From: Trebonia sp036276115
GTDB lineage: Bacteria > Actinomycetota > Actinomycetes > Streptosporangiales > Streptosporangiaceae
Assembly (NCBI GenBank): GCA_036276115.1
Contig: DATBEM010000223.1
Span: 41,963 to 105,962 of the forward strand
DNA length: 64,000 nt
Direction: 5' to 3'
Part shown: piece by piece, positions 25,669 through 34,080 of the stretch
How the letters are laid out: the number at the start of each line of letters is the position of its first letter
Numbering within the stretch: the stretch's first letter is position 1
Translations under genes and position numbers: made by a program
The notes under the pieces: generated by a model
The model's input: the letters and a program-made list of their open reading frames with translations, nothing else
Database searches by the model: none
Told to the model about the DNA's origin: nothing

Positions 25669-26700
25669 ATGCCTACTAGCAAGCCGACGCAGCTCGGCAT
25701 GATCGGGCTCGGCCGGATGGGCGCGAACCTGGTTCGCCGGCTCATGCGCGACGGCCACTCGTGCGTGGCCTACGACGTGAACCCGGCCGCCGTGCAGGCG
25801 CTGGAGGCGGAGGGCGCCATCGGCGCGTCCTCGCTGGCCGACTTCGTGAGCAAGCTGGACAAGCCGCGCAACCTGTGGATCATGGTGCCAGCCGGGATCG
25901 TCGACAAGACGCTCCAGGAGCTGATCCCGCTGCTGGACGACGACGACACGGTGATCGACGGTGGCAACTCCTACTACCGCGACGACATCACCCGGGCGGC
26001 CGCGCTGCGGGCCAAGGGCATCCACTACGTGGACGTGGGCACGTCCGGCGGCGTGTGGGGCCTTGAGCGGGGCTACTGCCTGATGATCGGCGGCGACGAC
26101 ACGGCGGTCGGCCGCCTGGAGCCGATCTTCCTGACGATCGCCCCGGGCGAGGGGTCGGCCGAGCCGACGCCGGGCCGGGCGCCGGGCTCGACCGCGGCGC
26201 AGGGCTACCTGCACTGCGGGGCGAGCGGGGCCGGGCACTTCGTCAAGATGGTCCACAACGGCATCGAGTACGGCATGATGGCGGCGATCGCCGAGGGCCT
26301 GACGGTCATCAAGCACGCCGGCATCGGCTTGGAGAAGGCCGGGGACTTCGACGCGGAGACCACCCCGCTACGCGACCCGGAGGCCTACCAGTACGACATC
26401 GACGTCGCCGACGTGGCCGAGGTGTGGCGGCGCGGCTCGGTCGTCTCCTCGTGGCTGGTCGACCTGACCGCCTCCGCGTTCGCCAAGTCCCCGGACCTGG
26501 AGGACTTCAGCGGGAAGGTGTCTGACTCAGGCGAGGGCCGCTGGACCGTCCTGGCCGGCGTCGAGGAGGGCGTGCCCGTATCGGTCATCTCCGCCTCGCT
26601 GTACCAGCGCTTTGAGTCCCGCGACAACGGGGCGTTCACCGGCAAGATCCTGTCCGCCATGCGGTCGGAGTTCGGCGGCCACGCGGAGAAGAAGGCGTGA
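25669..26700 (+). CDS. gnd: 6-phosphogluconate dehydrogenase, decarboxylating (short form)
   Basis: The enzyme oxidises 6-phosphogluconate to ribulose-5-phosphate. The Rossmann motif GMIGLGRMGANLVRRLMRDG, VIDGGNSYYRDD, GTSGGVWGLERGYCLMIGG and the catalytic GASGAGHFVKMVHNGIEYGM are present. At 343 residues it belongs to the shorter YqeC/GndA-like group, which is often NAD-preferring; cofactor use is not resolved by sequence alone, since the residue after the second beta strand is Asp (AYDVNP), compatible with NAD. An insert near residue 165 (SAEPTPGRAPGSTAAQG) is lineage-specific. It sits between pgi and zwf, overlapping zwf by four bases. Confidence 0.93.
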   Translation: MPTSKPTQLGMIGLGRMGANLVRRLMRDGHSCVAYDVNPAAVQALEAEGAIGASSLADFVSKLDKPRNLWIMVPAGIVDKTLQELIPLLDDDDTVIDGGNSYYRDDITRAAALRAKGIHYVDVGTSGGVWGLERGYCLMIGGDDTAVGRLEPIFLTIAPGEGSAEPTPGRAPGSTAAQGYLHCGASGAGHFVKMVHNGIEYGMMAAIAEGLTVIKHAGIGLEKAGDFDAETTPLRDPEAYQYDIDVADVAEVWRRGSVVSSWLVDLTASAFAKSPDLEDFSGKVSDSGEGRWTVLAGVEEGVPVSVISASLYQRFESRDNGAFTGKILSAMRSEFGGHAEKKA

Positions 26701-28253
26701 GCACCGGGGCGAACGGGGAGCAGCTCCCCACCCTGCCCGGCGCCCACTCCACGCTTGCGCAGGAATCCGAGCGGGCGGCCGAGCCGGCCAAGCCCGCCCG
26801 GCGCCGCCGCGCTGACTCCCACAAGCGCCCGGTCAGCCACGTGATCGTGCTGTTCGGCGCGACCGGTGACCTGGCCAAGCGCAAGCTCTTGCCGGGCTTG
26901 TTCCACCTGTTCGTCGCGGGCCTGCTGCCGGAGCGGGTCCGGATCATCGGGTCGGCCCCGCCGGGCTCTGCCCTGTCCGACGACGACTTCCGGTCGCACG
27001 CCAAGGACGCGGTGTCCCATTTCGGGAACACCAAGCCAACCTCGCCCGAGTGGGACAAGTTCGCCGCGATCTTGTCCTTCGGGGCGGCGTCGCCCGACGA
27101 CCCCTCCCCCCTGGTCTCCGCCGTCGCGGCGGCCGAGAAGGCGATCGGGGGGCATGCCGAGCGGCTGTTCCACCTGGCGATCCCGCCGGTGGCGTTCGGG
27201 CCGGTGGTGTCGATGCTCGGCTCCTCCGGGCTGGCGAAGGACGCGCGGGTCATCATCGAGAAGCCGTTCGGCACCGACCTGGCCTCGGCCCGGGAGCTGA
27301 ACGACACCGTGCACTCGGTGTTCGAGGAGTCGCGGGTCTTCCGGATCGACCACTTCCTGGGCAAGGAGTCGGTCGACAACATCCTCGCCTTCCGGTTCGC
27401 CAACGGCCTGTTCGAGCCAGTCTGGAACCGCCAGCACATCCGCTACGTCCAGATCGACGTGCCGGAGACGCTGTCGATCGAGGGCCGGGCGGGCTTCTAC
27501 GACGCCACCGGGGCCTACCGGGACATGGTGGTCACCCACCTGTTCCAGGTGCTCGGCTTCGTCGCCATGGAGCCGCCCAACTCGCTGGCGGCCAAGCCCC
27601 TGCGCGACGAGAAGAGCAAGGTGTTCGACGCGCTCAAGCCGATCGACGTCAAGCACGTGGTGCGCGGCCAGTACAAGGGCTACCAGGACGAGCCGGGGGT
27701 CAAGCCGGGCTCGGACACCGAGACGATGATCGCGCTGCGGGTCGAGGTCGATAACTGGCGCTGGCACGGCGTCCCGTTCTACCTGCGCTCGGGCAAGTCG
27801 ATGACGGCGTCGCGCCAGACGGTCACGCTCGGCTTCCAGGCGCCTCCGCTGCGCATGTTCCCGACGGGCCGGCTCGACCCGAGCGGGCGGATCAACGAGA
27901 TCGTGATCAACTTCGCCGACCCGGGCTCGATCCACGTCGAGTTCATGGCCAAGATGCCCGGCCCGGAGATGCGGCTGGGCGCGGCGGCGATGAACTTCCG
28001 CTACGAGGACTCCTTCGCCCAGGCCAACGCCCTCGAGGGCTACGAGCGGATGATCCTGCTGGCGATGTTCGGCGACCAGTCGCTGTTCACCCGCTCGGAC
28101 GGGATCGAGCGCGTGTGGGAGATCTCTCAGCCGCTGCTGGACCACCCGCCCCTGTGCGAGCCGTACGAGCAGGGCTCGTGGGGCCCGGCCAGCGTCCAGA
28201 AGCTGATCGCGCCGTTCCACTGGCACCTCACCAAGGACGAGATGCGGTACTAG
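26697..28253 (+). CDS. zwf: Glucose-6-phosphate 1-dehydrogenase
   Basis: This is the first enzyme of the oxidative pentose phosphate pathway. It has the cofactor motif FGATGDLAKRKLLPGLF, EKPFGTDLASARELN, the active-site signature RIDHFLGKESVDN and VPFYLRSGKSM. An N-terminal extension of about 45 residues, basic and Ala-rich, precedes the enzyme. The GTG 26697 start overlaps the gnd stop in GTGA, showing translational coupling. The usual actinobacterial partner opcA and the tal/tkt genes are not adjacent; instead a lipid kinase follows 44 bp downstream. Confidence 0.95.
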   Translation: MSTGANGEQLPTLPGAHSTLAQESERAAEPAKPARRRRADSHKRPVSHVIVLFGATGDLAKRKLLPGLFHLFVAGLLPERVRIIGSAPPGSALSDDDFRSHAKDAVSHFGNTKPTSPEWDKFAAILSFGAASPDDPSPLVSAVAAAEKAIGGHAERLFHLAIPPVAFGPVVSMLGSSGLAKDARVIIEKPFGTDLASARELNDTVHSVFEESRVFRIDHFLGKESVDNILAFRFANGLFEPVWNRQHIRYVQIDVPETLSIEGRAGFYDATGAYRDMVVTHLFQVLGFVAMEPPNSLAAKPLRDEKSKVFDALKPIDVKHVVRGQYKGYQDEPGVKPGSDTETMIALRVEVDNWRWHGVPFYLRSGKSMTASRQTVTLGFQAPPLRMFPTGRLDPSGRINEIVINFADPGSIHVEFMAKMPGPEMRLGAAAMNFRYEDSFAQANALEGYERMILLAMFGDQSLFTRSDGIERVWEISQPLLDHPPLCEPYEQGSWGPASVQKLIAPFHWHLTKDEMRY

Positions 28254-28297
28254 CCTCGGCGTTCGTGACCGGGAACTGCGGGTAGCCTCTTGCTGTC

Positions 28298-29224
28298 ATG
28301 GGTGTCGTCGCGTTCATCATCAATGGCACGCTGGCCGGAGCCGGGCACCGGTTCCGGGTGATGTGCCAGGCGGCGGCATCCGCGGCGGGCTGGAAGCCGG
28401 AGTTCCTGATCACGCGGAAGGCCGAGGACGGGACCGACGCCGCCCGGCGGGTCGCCCTGGCCGGGGCGGACCTCGTCGTCGCGGTCGGCGGGGACGGCAC
28501 CGTGCGCTGCTGCGCCGAGGGCATGGCCGGGACCGACGTGCCCATGGCGATCGTGCCGACCGGGACGGCCAACTTGCTCGCCCGCACCCTCGCGATCCCC
28601 GGCCACCCGCGCGACGCGCTCGCGGTCGCGCTGGGCGCGGCCGGGGCCGGGCCGGTCCGGGACCGGCCCATTGACCTGGCCATCGCCGACGGCATCCCGT
28701 TCACCGCGATGGCCGGCATGGGCCTCGACGCGGCCGTGGTGGCCGGCACCCACCTCAAGCACCAGCTCGGCTGGCTGGCCTACGCCGTCTCAGGGGCGGC
28801 CCACCTGGCCACCGCCCCGGCGACGTTCACGATCAGGCTCGACGGGGGCGCCCCGTTCACCCGGGTCGCCCGGTGCGTGGTGGCGGGGAACTCAGGCCTG
28901 CTGCCGGGCGGGTTCCAGCTGCTGCCCGCCGCCCGGCTCGACGACGGGCTGCTCGACGTGGGCGTCCTCGCCCCGGCGGGGGCGCTGGGCTGGGCGCGGG
29001 TCGCCACCCGGGTCCTGACCCACAGCGGCCGGGAGGACCGGCAGCTGGAGCGGTTCCGCGCCCGCCGGGTCGAGATCACCGCCAGCAGGCCGCTGCCGCG
29101 CGAGGTGGACGGGGAGGTCGTCTACGCCGGCCCGTCCCTGACGGTGGAACTGCGCCCCCGGGCGCTGCTCGTCCGCGGCCCGCGGCGCCCGCACGCCCCG
29201 TGGCGCGCGCTCGCGCGACCCTAA
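28298..29224 (+). CDS. Diacylglycerol kinase-family lipid kinase
   Basis: The 308-residue protein has the DAGK catalytic motif DLVVAVGGDGTVRCCAEG and MAIVPTGTANLLARTLAIP, then GMGLDAAVVAGTHLKHQLGW and a C-terminal REVDGEVVYAGPSLTVELRP, the standard YegS/DgkB layout. It phosphorylates a lipid alcohol such as diacylglycerol at the cytoplasmic membrane face; the actual substrate is not evident. No membrane helices are needed in this family. It follows zwf in the same direction, but the functional link is not clear. Confidence 0.88.
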   Translation: MGVVAFIINGTLAGAGHRFRVMCQAAASAAGWKPEFLITRKAEDGTDAARRVALAGADLVVAVGGDGTVRCCAEGMAGTDVPMAIVPTGTANLLARTLAIPGHPRDALAVALGAAGAGPVRDRPIDLAIADGIPFTAMAGMGLDAAVVAGTHLKHQLGWLAYAVSGAAHLATAPATFTIRLDGGAPFTRVARCVVAGNSGLLPGGFQLLPAARLDDGLLDVGVLAPAGALGWARVATRVLTHSGREDRQLERFRARRVEITASRPLPREVDGEVVYAGPSLTVELRPRALLVRGPRRPHAPWRALARP

Positions 29225-29309
29225 CGCGTTCCTAACAGCGCGCCCCGGCCGCGCCCGGGCCGCGGTGCTATACCGGTATCGGCGCATTCAACGCGAAAGC
29301 CGGTGAAAA

Positions 29310-30353
29310 GTGTCCGTTAGCGCAGCGCGCGGGCCAGGTCCAGAAAACGGCCTGATCGGAACGGTCGGGCGAGTGAGGGTTTCCATTCCCGCGAACGGGC
29401 CCGGCGAGGCCCTGCTCATCTCCGGCTCCAAGCGGCATAAGGACGGGACGGAATTCCGCATCGTCACCGGCCACGGGAGCTTCGTCTTTCCGGTGAAGCA
29501 GAAGGCCCGGATCTTGTCCCTGGCCCTGCGGGAGGCGGAGATCGCCGAGGAGTGCATTACCAACCAGGGCATCCGGCTGCACGTCCGCGCGGTCGCGGCG
29601 TTCAAGGTCGGCGACGACCCGGCCTCGATCGCCAACGCCGCCCGCCGGTTCCTGTCCGAGCAGGACCGGATGGAGGTCCTGGTCGGCCGGGTGTTCGCCG
29701 GCCACCTGCGGTCGATCATCGGCGGCCTGACGGTGGAGCAGATCATCAGCGAGCGGGACCGGGTCGCCCAGGAGGTCAAGGACGGCAGCCACTCGGAGAT
29801 GGAGAAGCTCGGCATCGTGGTCGACGCGCTGGAGATCCAGGAGATCGAGGACGCCACCGGCTACATCAGCAACCTGGCCGCCCCGCACGCCTCCGCCGTC
29901 GCCAGCCAGGCCCGCATCGCCAAGGCCCGGGCCGACCTGGAGGCGACCGAGCGCGAGCTCGACGCGGCCGCGACGAAGTCCCAGTACGAGCGGGACGCGG
30001 CGATCAAGCGGGCCGGCTTCGTGGCCGAGACCGAGGAGGCGCGGGCGCGGGCCTCGCAGGCCGGGCCGCTGGCCGAGGCGGAGGCCAAGCAGCGGGTCAT
30101 CCAGCAGCAGACGGCGCTGGCCCTGCACGAGGCGGAGCTGACCGCCCAGCGGCTGGAGGCCGGCATCCGGCGGCCGGCCGACGCGGAGGCCTACCGCAAG
30201 CGCACCATCGCCGACGGGCGCGCCGGGGCCGGCGATCCCGGACGCGGTGCCCGCCGCCGGGACAATCGCCAGCGCCAACGGCGATGGCCCGCAGGCGGGC
30301 GGCAACGCCTAGCCACGGCGCTCGCCCGGGGCGGCCCGGGCGAAAACCCGTAA
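29310..30353 (+). CDS. SPFH/Band 7 (flotillin-like) protein, C-terminus probably frameshifted
   Basis: An SPFH domain (RIVTGHGSFVFPVKQKARIL, then ECITNQGIRLHVRAVAAFKVGDD) is followed by a long Ala/Glu/Arg coiled coil with EAEAKQRVIQQQTALALHEAE. Together these are typical of flotillins that scaffold membrane microdomains. The usual N-terminal membrane hairpin is missing. After residue 305 or so the composition turns Arg-rich. The other frame of the same DNA reads AIPDAVPAAGTIASANGDGP with a stop at 30310-30312, which looks more like a natural flotillin tail. A one-base shift near 30215-30240 is therefore suspected. GTG 29310 is the furthest start and poorly supported. Confidence 0.75.
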   Translation: MSVSAARGPGPENGLIGTVGRVRVSIPANGPGEALLISGSKRHKDGTEFRIVTGHGSFVFPVKQKARILSLALREAEIAEECITNQGIRLHVRAVAAFKVGDDPASIANAARRFLSEQDRMEVLVGRVFAGHLRSIIGGLTVEQIISERDRVAQEVKDGSHSEMEKLGIVVDALEIQEIEDATGYISNLAAPHASAVASQARIAKARADLEATERELDAAATKSQYERDAAIKRAGFVAETEEARARASQAGPLAEAEAKQRVIQQQTALALHEAELTAQRLEAGIRRPADAEAYRKRTIADGRAGAGDPGRGARRRDNRQRQRRWPAGGRQRLATALARGGPGENP

Positions 30354-30395
30354 CACCTGTTACAACCACTGGCGCGGGTAAGGCAGGCTTAAGGC

Positions 30396-31241
30396 ATGGC
30401 AGAGCCTCACACCCAGCCGCTTACCCTGATGGCGGTCCACGCCCACCCCGACGACGAGGCGTCCAGCGGCGGCGTCCTGGCCATGTATTCCGACCAGGGC
30501 GTCCGGACCATCGTTGTCACCTGCACCAACGGCGAGTTCGGCGACGCGCCGGGCGGCATCAAGCCCGGCCAGGAGGGCCACGACCCGCAGGAGGTCGCCC
30601 AGCTCCGGCTGGCCGAGCTCCGGCAGTCGGTCAAGATCCTCGGCGTCACCCACCTGGAGACGCTGGGCTACCGCGACTCCGGCATGGTCGAGTGGGCCTA
30701 CAAGGCCGACGCGGGCGCGTTCTGCAACGTGCCCGTGGCGGAGGTCTCCGGCCGCATCGCCACCCTCATCGAGACCTACCGTCCCCAGGTGGTCGTCAGC
30801 TACGACGACGAGGGGGCCTACCAGCACCCGGACCACGTGCACGCCAGCCGGGCGGCGCAGGCGGCCGCGGCCCAGTCGGGCATCCCGGCCAAGGTGTACC
30901 TGTCGACCATGCGCAGCAGCTCCTGGCGGAAGATCTGGGAGGCGCTGCGCGACCTGGGCGAGGAGGTCCCGGACTTCACCGAGGACCCCGAGCGGGCCCG
31001 CCGGGCGCTGGAGTCCGAGGAGCGGATCACCACCACCCTCGACATCCGGCCCGTCCTTGCCCGCAAGCGGGAGGCCCTCCTCACCCACGGCAGCCAGATC
31101 AACGACTCCTGGTTCAGCAAGATCCCGCCCGACGTCAGCGAGCAGGCGTTCGGCTACGAGTACTTCATCCGGGCCGTCGACAAGGCCGGCGTCCCGGTGC
31201 CGGAGACCGACCTGTTCGCGGGGCTGCGCGCCGGGGAATGA
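30396..31241 (+). CDS. PIG-L deacetylase, mycothiol conjugate amidase-like
   Basis: This zinc-dependent PIG-L/LmbE hydrolase shows the metal motif AHPDDE (residues 16-21) and a third ligand in YQHPDHVHASRA. The fuller pattern, with TCTNGEFGDAPGGI, RLAELRQSVKILGVTHLETL, GYRDSGM and a C-terminal FGYEYFIRAVD, resembles mycothiol conjugate amidase (Mca), which cleaves mycothiol S-conjugates for detoxification. MshB-type deacetylase activity is the main alternative. It is the strongest hint in the window that the host makes mycothiol. The ATG 30396 start has a modest AAGGC ahead of it. A conserved hypothetical gene starts eight bases after its stop. Confidence 0.85.
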   Translation: MAEPHTQPLTLMAVHAHPDDEASSGGVLAMYSDQGVRTIVVTCTNGEFGDAPGGIKPGQEGHDPQEVAQLRLAELRQSVKILGVTHLETLGYRDSGMVEWAYKADAGAFCNVPVAEVSGRIATLIETYRPQVVVSYDDEGAYQHPDHVHASRAAQAAAAQSGIPAKVYLSTMRSSSWRKIWEALRDLGEEVPDFTEDPERARRALESEERITTTLDIRPVLARKREALLTHGSQINDSWFSKIPPDVSEQAFGYEYFIRAVDKAGVPVPETDLFAGLRAGE

Positions 31242-31248
31242 CCCTCAT

Positions 31249-32217
31249 GTGAGCAACGCGGTCGTCGACAGCGCTGCCGCTGAGCTGTACGCCGGGCAAC
31301 CGGAGGAGTTCACGCAGCGGCGCAAGGAGCTCGCCACGGCGGCCCGGACGGCCGGCGACCGGGAGGCAGCCCGGCTCATCGGCGCGCTCCGCAAGCCCAC
31401 CCGGGCGGCCTGGGTGGTCAACCGGCTCGCGCACGCCGAGCCGGGCACGCCTGCCTTGCTGGCCGACCTCGCCGCCGGGCTGCGGGCGGCCGAGCAGTCC
31501 AAGGACGGTCCCCGGCTGCGGGAGCTCACCTCCCGCCGCCGGGCGCTGCTCGATGACCTGGCCGGACAGGCACTGCGCCTCGCGGGCCTGGCCGACCCGC
31601 CGGCCGGGCTGCGGGAGGAGGTCACCGCGACGCTCGCCGCCGCCCTGGCCGACGACGCCGTCGCCGCGAGCCTGGCCACCGGCACCCTGGTCCGCTCCGC
31701 GGCCTGGTCCGGCTTCGGCCTGGCAACCGAGCTCCGGCCGCCGGCCGAGGAAGAGGCCGGCGCCCCGGACGGCGCCAGTAGCACGGATGACGGCAGTACC
31801 GCCGGTGACAGCCGGGGCATGGACGACAGCGCTGGCGGGGTCCTCCCAGCGGTGCCGCCCCCACGCGTGCGGGCCGTCCCGCTGCCGCCGCAGGGCCCGC
31901 GCACCCTGCCTCCGGGCGCGCGGCCCGCAGCGGCACTCTCAGGGGCGCTGCCGCCGGAGGGAATCGGGTCCGGGCGCGGCCGACGACCCGATCCGGCCGA
32001 CGCGATCGCCGCGGCCGAGCGGGCGGTGGCGACCGCGGCCGAGATCTCCGCCCAGGCCACGGCGACCGAGGATCGCCTCGAAGTGCGGGTGCGCGACCTG
32101 GAGCAGCAGCTGACCAAGGCCCGGGCCGAACTGGCCGACGCCCGCCGCAAGGCCCGGCACGCGGAGTCAGCCGAGCGCAACGCCCGCACGGCCCTCACCC
32201 GCGCCCGGCAGCCCTGA
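31249..32217 (+). CDS. Conserved actinobacterial hypothetical protein
   Basis: The GTG 31249 start gives 322 residues. The N-terminal third (LYAGQPEEFTQRRKELATAA, RTAGDREAARLIGALRKPTR, AAWVVNRLAHAEPG) matches a pattern I recognise as common in uncharacterised high-GC Gram-positive proteins. The middle is Pro/Gly/Ser-rich and variable, and the end (AAERAVATAAEISAQATATE, then RVRDLEQQLTKARAELADAR) is a strong coiled coil. No catalytic motif or membrane segment is seen. It follows the Mca-like gene closely and may be co-transcribed; function is unknown. Confidence 0.8.
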   Translation: MSNAVVDSAAAELYAGQPEEFTQRRKELATAARTAGDREAARLIGALRKPTRAAWVVNRLAHAEPGTPALLADLAAGLRAAEQSKDGPRLRELTSRRRALLDDLAGQALRLAGLADPPAGLREEVTATLAAALADDAVAASLATGTLVRSAAWSGFGLATELRPPAEEEAGAPDGASSTDDGSTAGDSRGMDDSAGGVLPAVPPPRVRAVPLPPQGPRTLPPGARPAAALSGALPPEGIGSGRGRRPDPADAIAAAERAVATAAEISAQATATEDRLEVRVRDLEQQLTKARAELADARRKARHAESAERNARTALTRARQP

Positions 32218-32320
32218 GCCGCCGGAAGCACAGCCCTGAGCCGCCGGAAGCACAGCCCTGAGCTTCCGAGCACAGCCCGGAGCCGCCGGAAGCACAGCCC
32301 GGAGCCCTGTGCTAGCTTCC
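32216..32320. repeat. 22-bp tandem repeat with hairpin between convergent genes
   Basis: Copies of GAGCCGCCGGAAGCACAGCCCT lie at 32216-32237, 32238-32259, a shortened one at 32260-32279, and 32280-32301. The stop codon of the upstream gene is inside the first copy. The last copy pairs with downstream sequence (GGAAGC/GCTTCC and CACAG/CTGTG with a 3-base bulge, 32288-32320), giving a hairpin that could terminate both converging transcripts. Confidence 0.75.
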
Positions 32321-32330
32321 CCGCGGCACG

Positions 32331-33260
32331 CTAGGGGTGAGCCGTGGCGACGGAACGGGCCTTGAGGTAGGCGGTGTTGGCGGCGTCGGCGGTCGCGTAG
32401 GCGGCGTTCTCGGCGTCGTCGTAGGCCAGGGGGGCGAGCTGGTGGCCGGCCAGGTCCGCCTCGGTCCGGTAGACAACGGTGGCGTTGCCCTCCAGGACCG
32501 GGAACCAGCCGCCGTCGCGGACGTTGATTGCCGCCGCCGCGACGCCGCCGGCGTTGCGGACCACGACCGGCTCGCGCGGGTCGAGGCCGGTCGCCCGCGA
32601 GTAGGCGGCCCGGGACGCCACCACGCCCGAGCCGCATGACGGGGTCAGCCCGGCGCCGCGCTCGAACGTCCGCACGAAGACCTCGCCCGCCGGATGCCCG
32701 CCGCCCGCCGGGAGCGGCAGCAGGAACGACACGTTCGCCCCCTGCGGGAACCAGTCGGCCGCGCGCTTGCCCGCGTCGATCAGGTCCTGCTCCCGGTAGG
32801 CGTCCACCAGGGCGATGACGTGCGGGTTGGGCACGGTGACGGCGGTGAAGCCGGCGAACGGGCCCGACGGCGGGGCGGCGAAGGAGATCTCCGGCAGCTC
32901 GAGCAGCACCTGCCGGACGCCCTCGGGGGTGGTCTCGCCCCGGCGGATGACGTAGTCGCGCCCGCCGCTGGCGATGACCTCGGTGCCGGTGCCGCGCTCG
33001 TCCAGGACGAGCCGCCCGAGGCCGCGCATGCCGTTGCCGCAGAACTCGGCCGATGACCCGTCCGGGTTGAAGAACCACGCCCGGGCACTGGCGCCGCTGT
33101 CATCGTAGAAGTAGATGCCGTCGCTGCCGCCTGTCCAGGCCTCGCGGTCGCACGCCTGCCGGACGAATGCCCGCAGCGCGGCGTCGGACCCGAACGAATC
33201 GGGCGTCCCCGCCGCGGCGAAGATCTCGTTCAGCGACCCGTGGGTCTTGACTAGCAGCAC
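32331..33260 (-). CDS. dapF: Diaminopimelate epimerase
   Basis: DapF converts LL- to meso-diaminopimelate for lysine and peptidoglycan. The two catalytic cysteines are predicted as Cys74 (AEFCGNGMRG) and Cys209 (TPSCGSGVVAS). The N-terminus KTHGSLNEIF differs from the usual K-HG-GNDF, and the final 35 residues are an Ala-rich extension. GTG 33260 is the start and its ribosome binding site is weak. At 309 residues the protein is longer than a typical DapF, and the family also includes hydroxyproline epimerase-like relatives, but FCGNGMR strongly favours DapF. Orientation opposes the upstream hypothetical gene. Confidence 0.85.
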   Translation of the reverse strand: MLLVKTHGSLNEIFAAAGTPDSFGSDAALRAFVRQACDREAWTGGSDGIYFYDDSGASARAWFFNPDGSSAEFCGNGMRGLGRLVLDERGTGTEVIASGGRDYVIRRGETTPEGVRQVLLELPEISFAAPPSGPFAGFTAVTVPNPHVIALVDAYREQDLIDAGKRAADWFPQGANVSFLLPLPAGGGHPAGEVFVRTFERGAGLTPSCGSGVVASRAAYSRATGLDPREPVVVRNAGGVAAAAINVRDGGWFPVLEGNATVVYRTEADLAGHQLAPLAYDDAENAAYATADAANTAYLKARSVATAHP

Positions 33261-33286
33261 CCTGCCAGTGTATCCGCGGCCCCCCG

Positions 33287-33772
33287 TTACTGGCCGAACG
33301 CCGGGTAGGTGGAGAACGCCGCCCCGGCCGCGCAGGCGCGCAGCGCCACCCGCGCGCGGTCAATCATGGTGGCGGGCAGGTCATCGAGGCTGAACCAGGC
33401 GAAGTCGGTATAGCAGGCGGCGCCCGCCGCGTCCGCGCCGGAACGCGGCTCGCCGGCCCAGCCGCTGGCAGTGAGGAAGAACGCGATCCGGCCCGCGCCC
33501 GACACGTCGTGCATGACGTGGGCGAGCGCCACGTGCGCGGGGCTCAGCTCGATGGCGGTCTGCGCCGCCGCGACCCTGATGGCCGCCTCGACGATGGTCT
33601 CCCGCTCGGTCAGGCGGCTCGACGGCGGCTCGAAGGCCCCGTCCCCGTACCCGGTGTTCGCCCGCCTCCCCAGCAGGACCTCGCGGTCTCGCATGAGGAG
33701 AAGGTGAACGTCCACGATTGCCTGGTAGTGGTGGCGCGCGCGTGTCGCGCCGGCTGCTAGCGATCTGGTCAT
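33287..33772 (-). CDS. Nudix-fold protein lacking catalytic glutamates
   Basis: The sequence matches a Nudix group (VDVHLLLMRDREVLLGRRAN, then TGYGDGAFEPPSSRL) in which the Nudix box normally reads PSGKLEEGE then REAREE. Here the glycine is Ser52, Glu58 is kept and Arg66 is kept, but the metal-binding glutamates are replaced by Val67, Ala70 and Gln71 (AAIRVAAAQTAIEL). The hydrolase activity is therefore doubtful, and it may be a binding or regulatory protein. The rest of the fold, including FAWFSLDDLPATMIDRARVA, is intact and shows no stops, so it looks selected rather than decayed. It is downstream of, and in the same direction as, the DUF4282-type gene. Confidence 0.8.
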   Translation of the reverse strand: MTRSLAAGATRARHHYQAIVDVHLLLMRDREVLLGRRANTGYGDGAFEPPSSRLTERETIVEAAIRVAAAQTAIELSPAHVALAHVMHDVSGAGRIAFFLTASGWAGEPRSGADAAGAACYTDFAWFSLDDLPATMIDRARVALRACAAGAAFSTYPAFGQ

Positions 33773-33870
33773 GGCTGCATTTGTCCTGCTTGGCTCGCCA
33801 TTGTCTGTTCCCCGGTCCCGGCGGAGCCTGCGGCTTTACCCCCGGGACACGTAACGTACTCCGGCCTGCC

Positions 33871-34013
33871 TGTGGATTGCCATGTGCGTAAAGCCGCCCG
33901 CCCTGTGGATCGCGGGCGGTTATCACCCGCCGGGGCTGTGGGCTCGCGACCCCGCCCAGCCCGCGCCAGCACGGCTTGCGCGCTGTGGAGGGCGCGAGCG
34001 GGGCTGTGGACAC
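33871..34013. promoter_or_regulatory. Cluster of five DnaA-box-like TGTGGNNNN sites
   Basis: In the 308-bp gap 33773-34080, nonamers TGTGGATTG (33871), TGTGGATCG (33904), TGTGGGCTC (33937), TGTGGAGGG (33984) and TGTGGACAC (34005) lie in one orientation. The first three are spaced exactly 33 bp apart. The actinobacterial DnaA box is TGTGGACAA-like, so these are near matches. No gene or AT-rich unwinding region is seen in the gap. Confidence 0.4.
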
Positions 34014-34080
34014 CTGCCAGCGGAAATTAGCGGATGCCGATGTTCAACTGCCGGGCCCGCGGGCCGCCAGGCCCGGGCCG

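Noticed and set aside
26385..28226. 613-codon minus-strand frame opposite gnd and zwf
   Set aside because: Shadow of the two enzymes; composition is Arg/Gly/Val-rich with no motif.
33773..34080. Chromosomal replication origin
   Set aside because: The DnaA-box-like sites are imperfect, no AT-rich unwinding region is present, and dnaA, dnaN, gyrB or parAB do not flank it.
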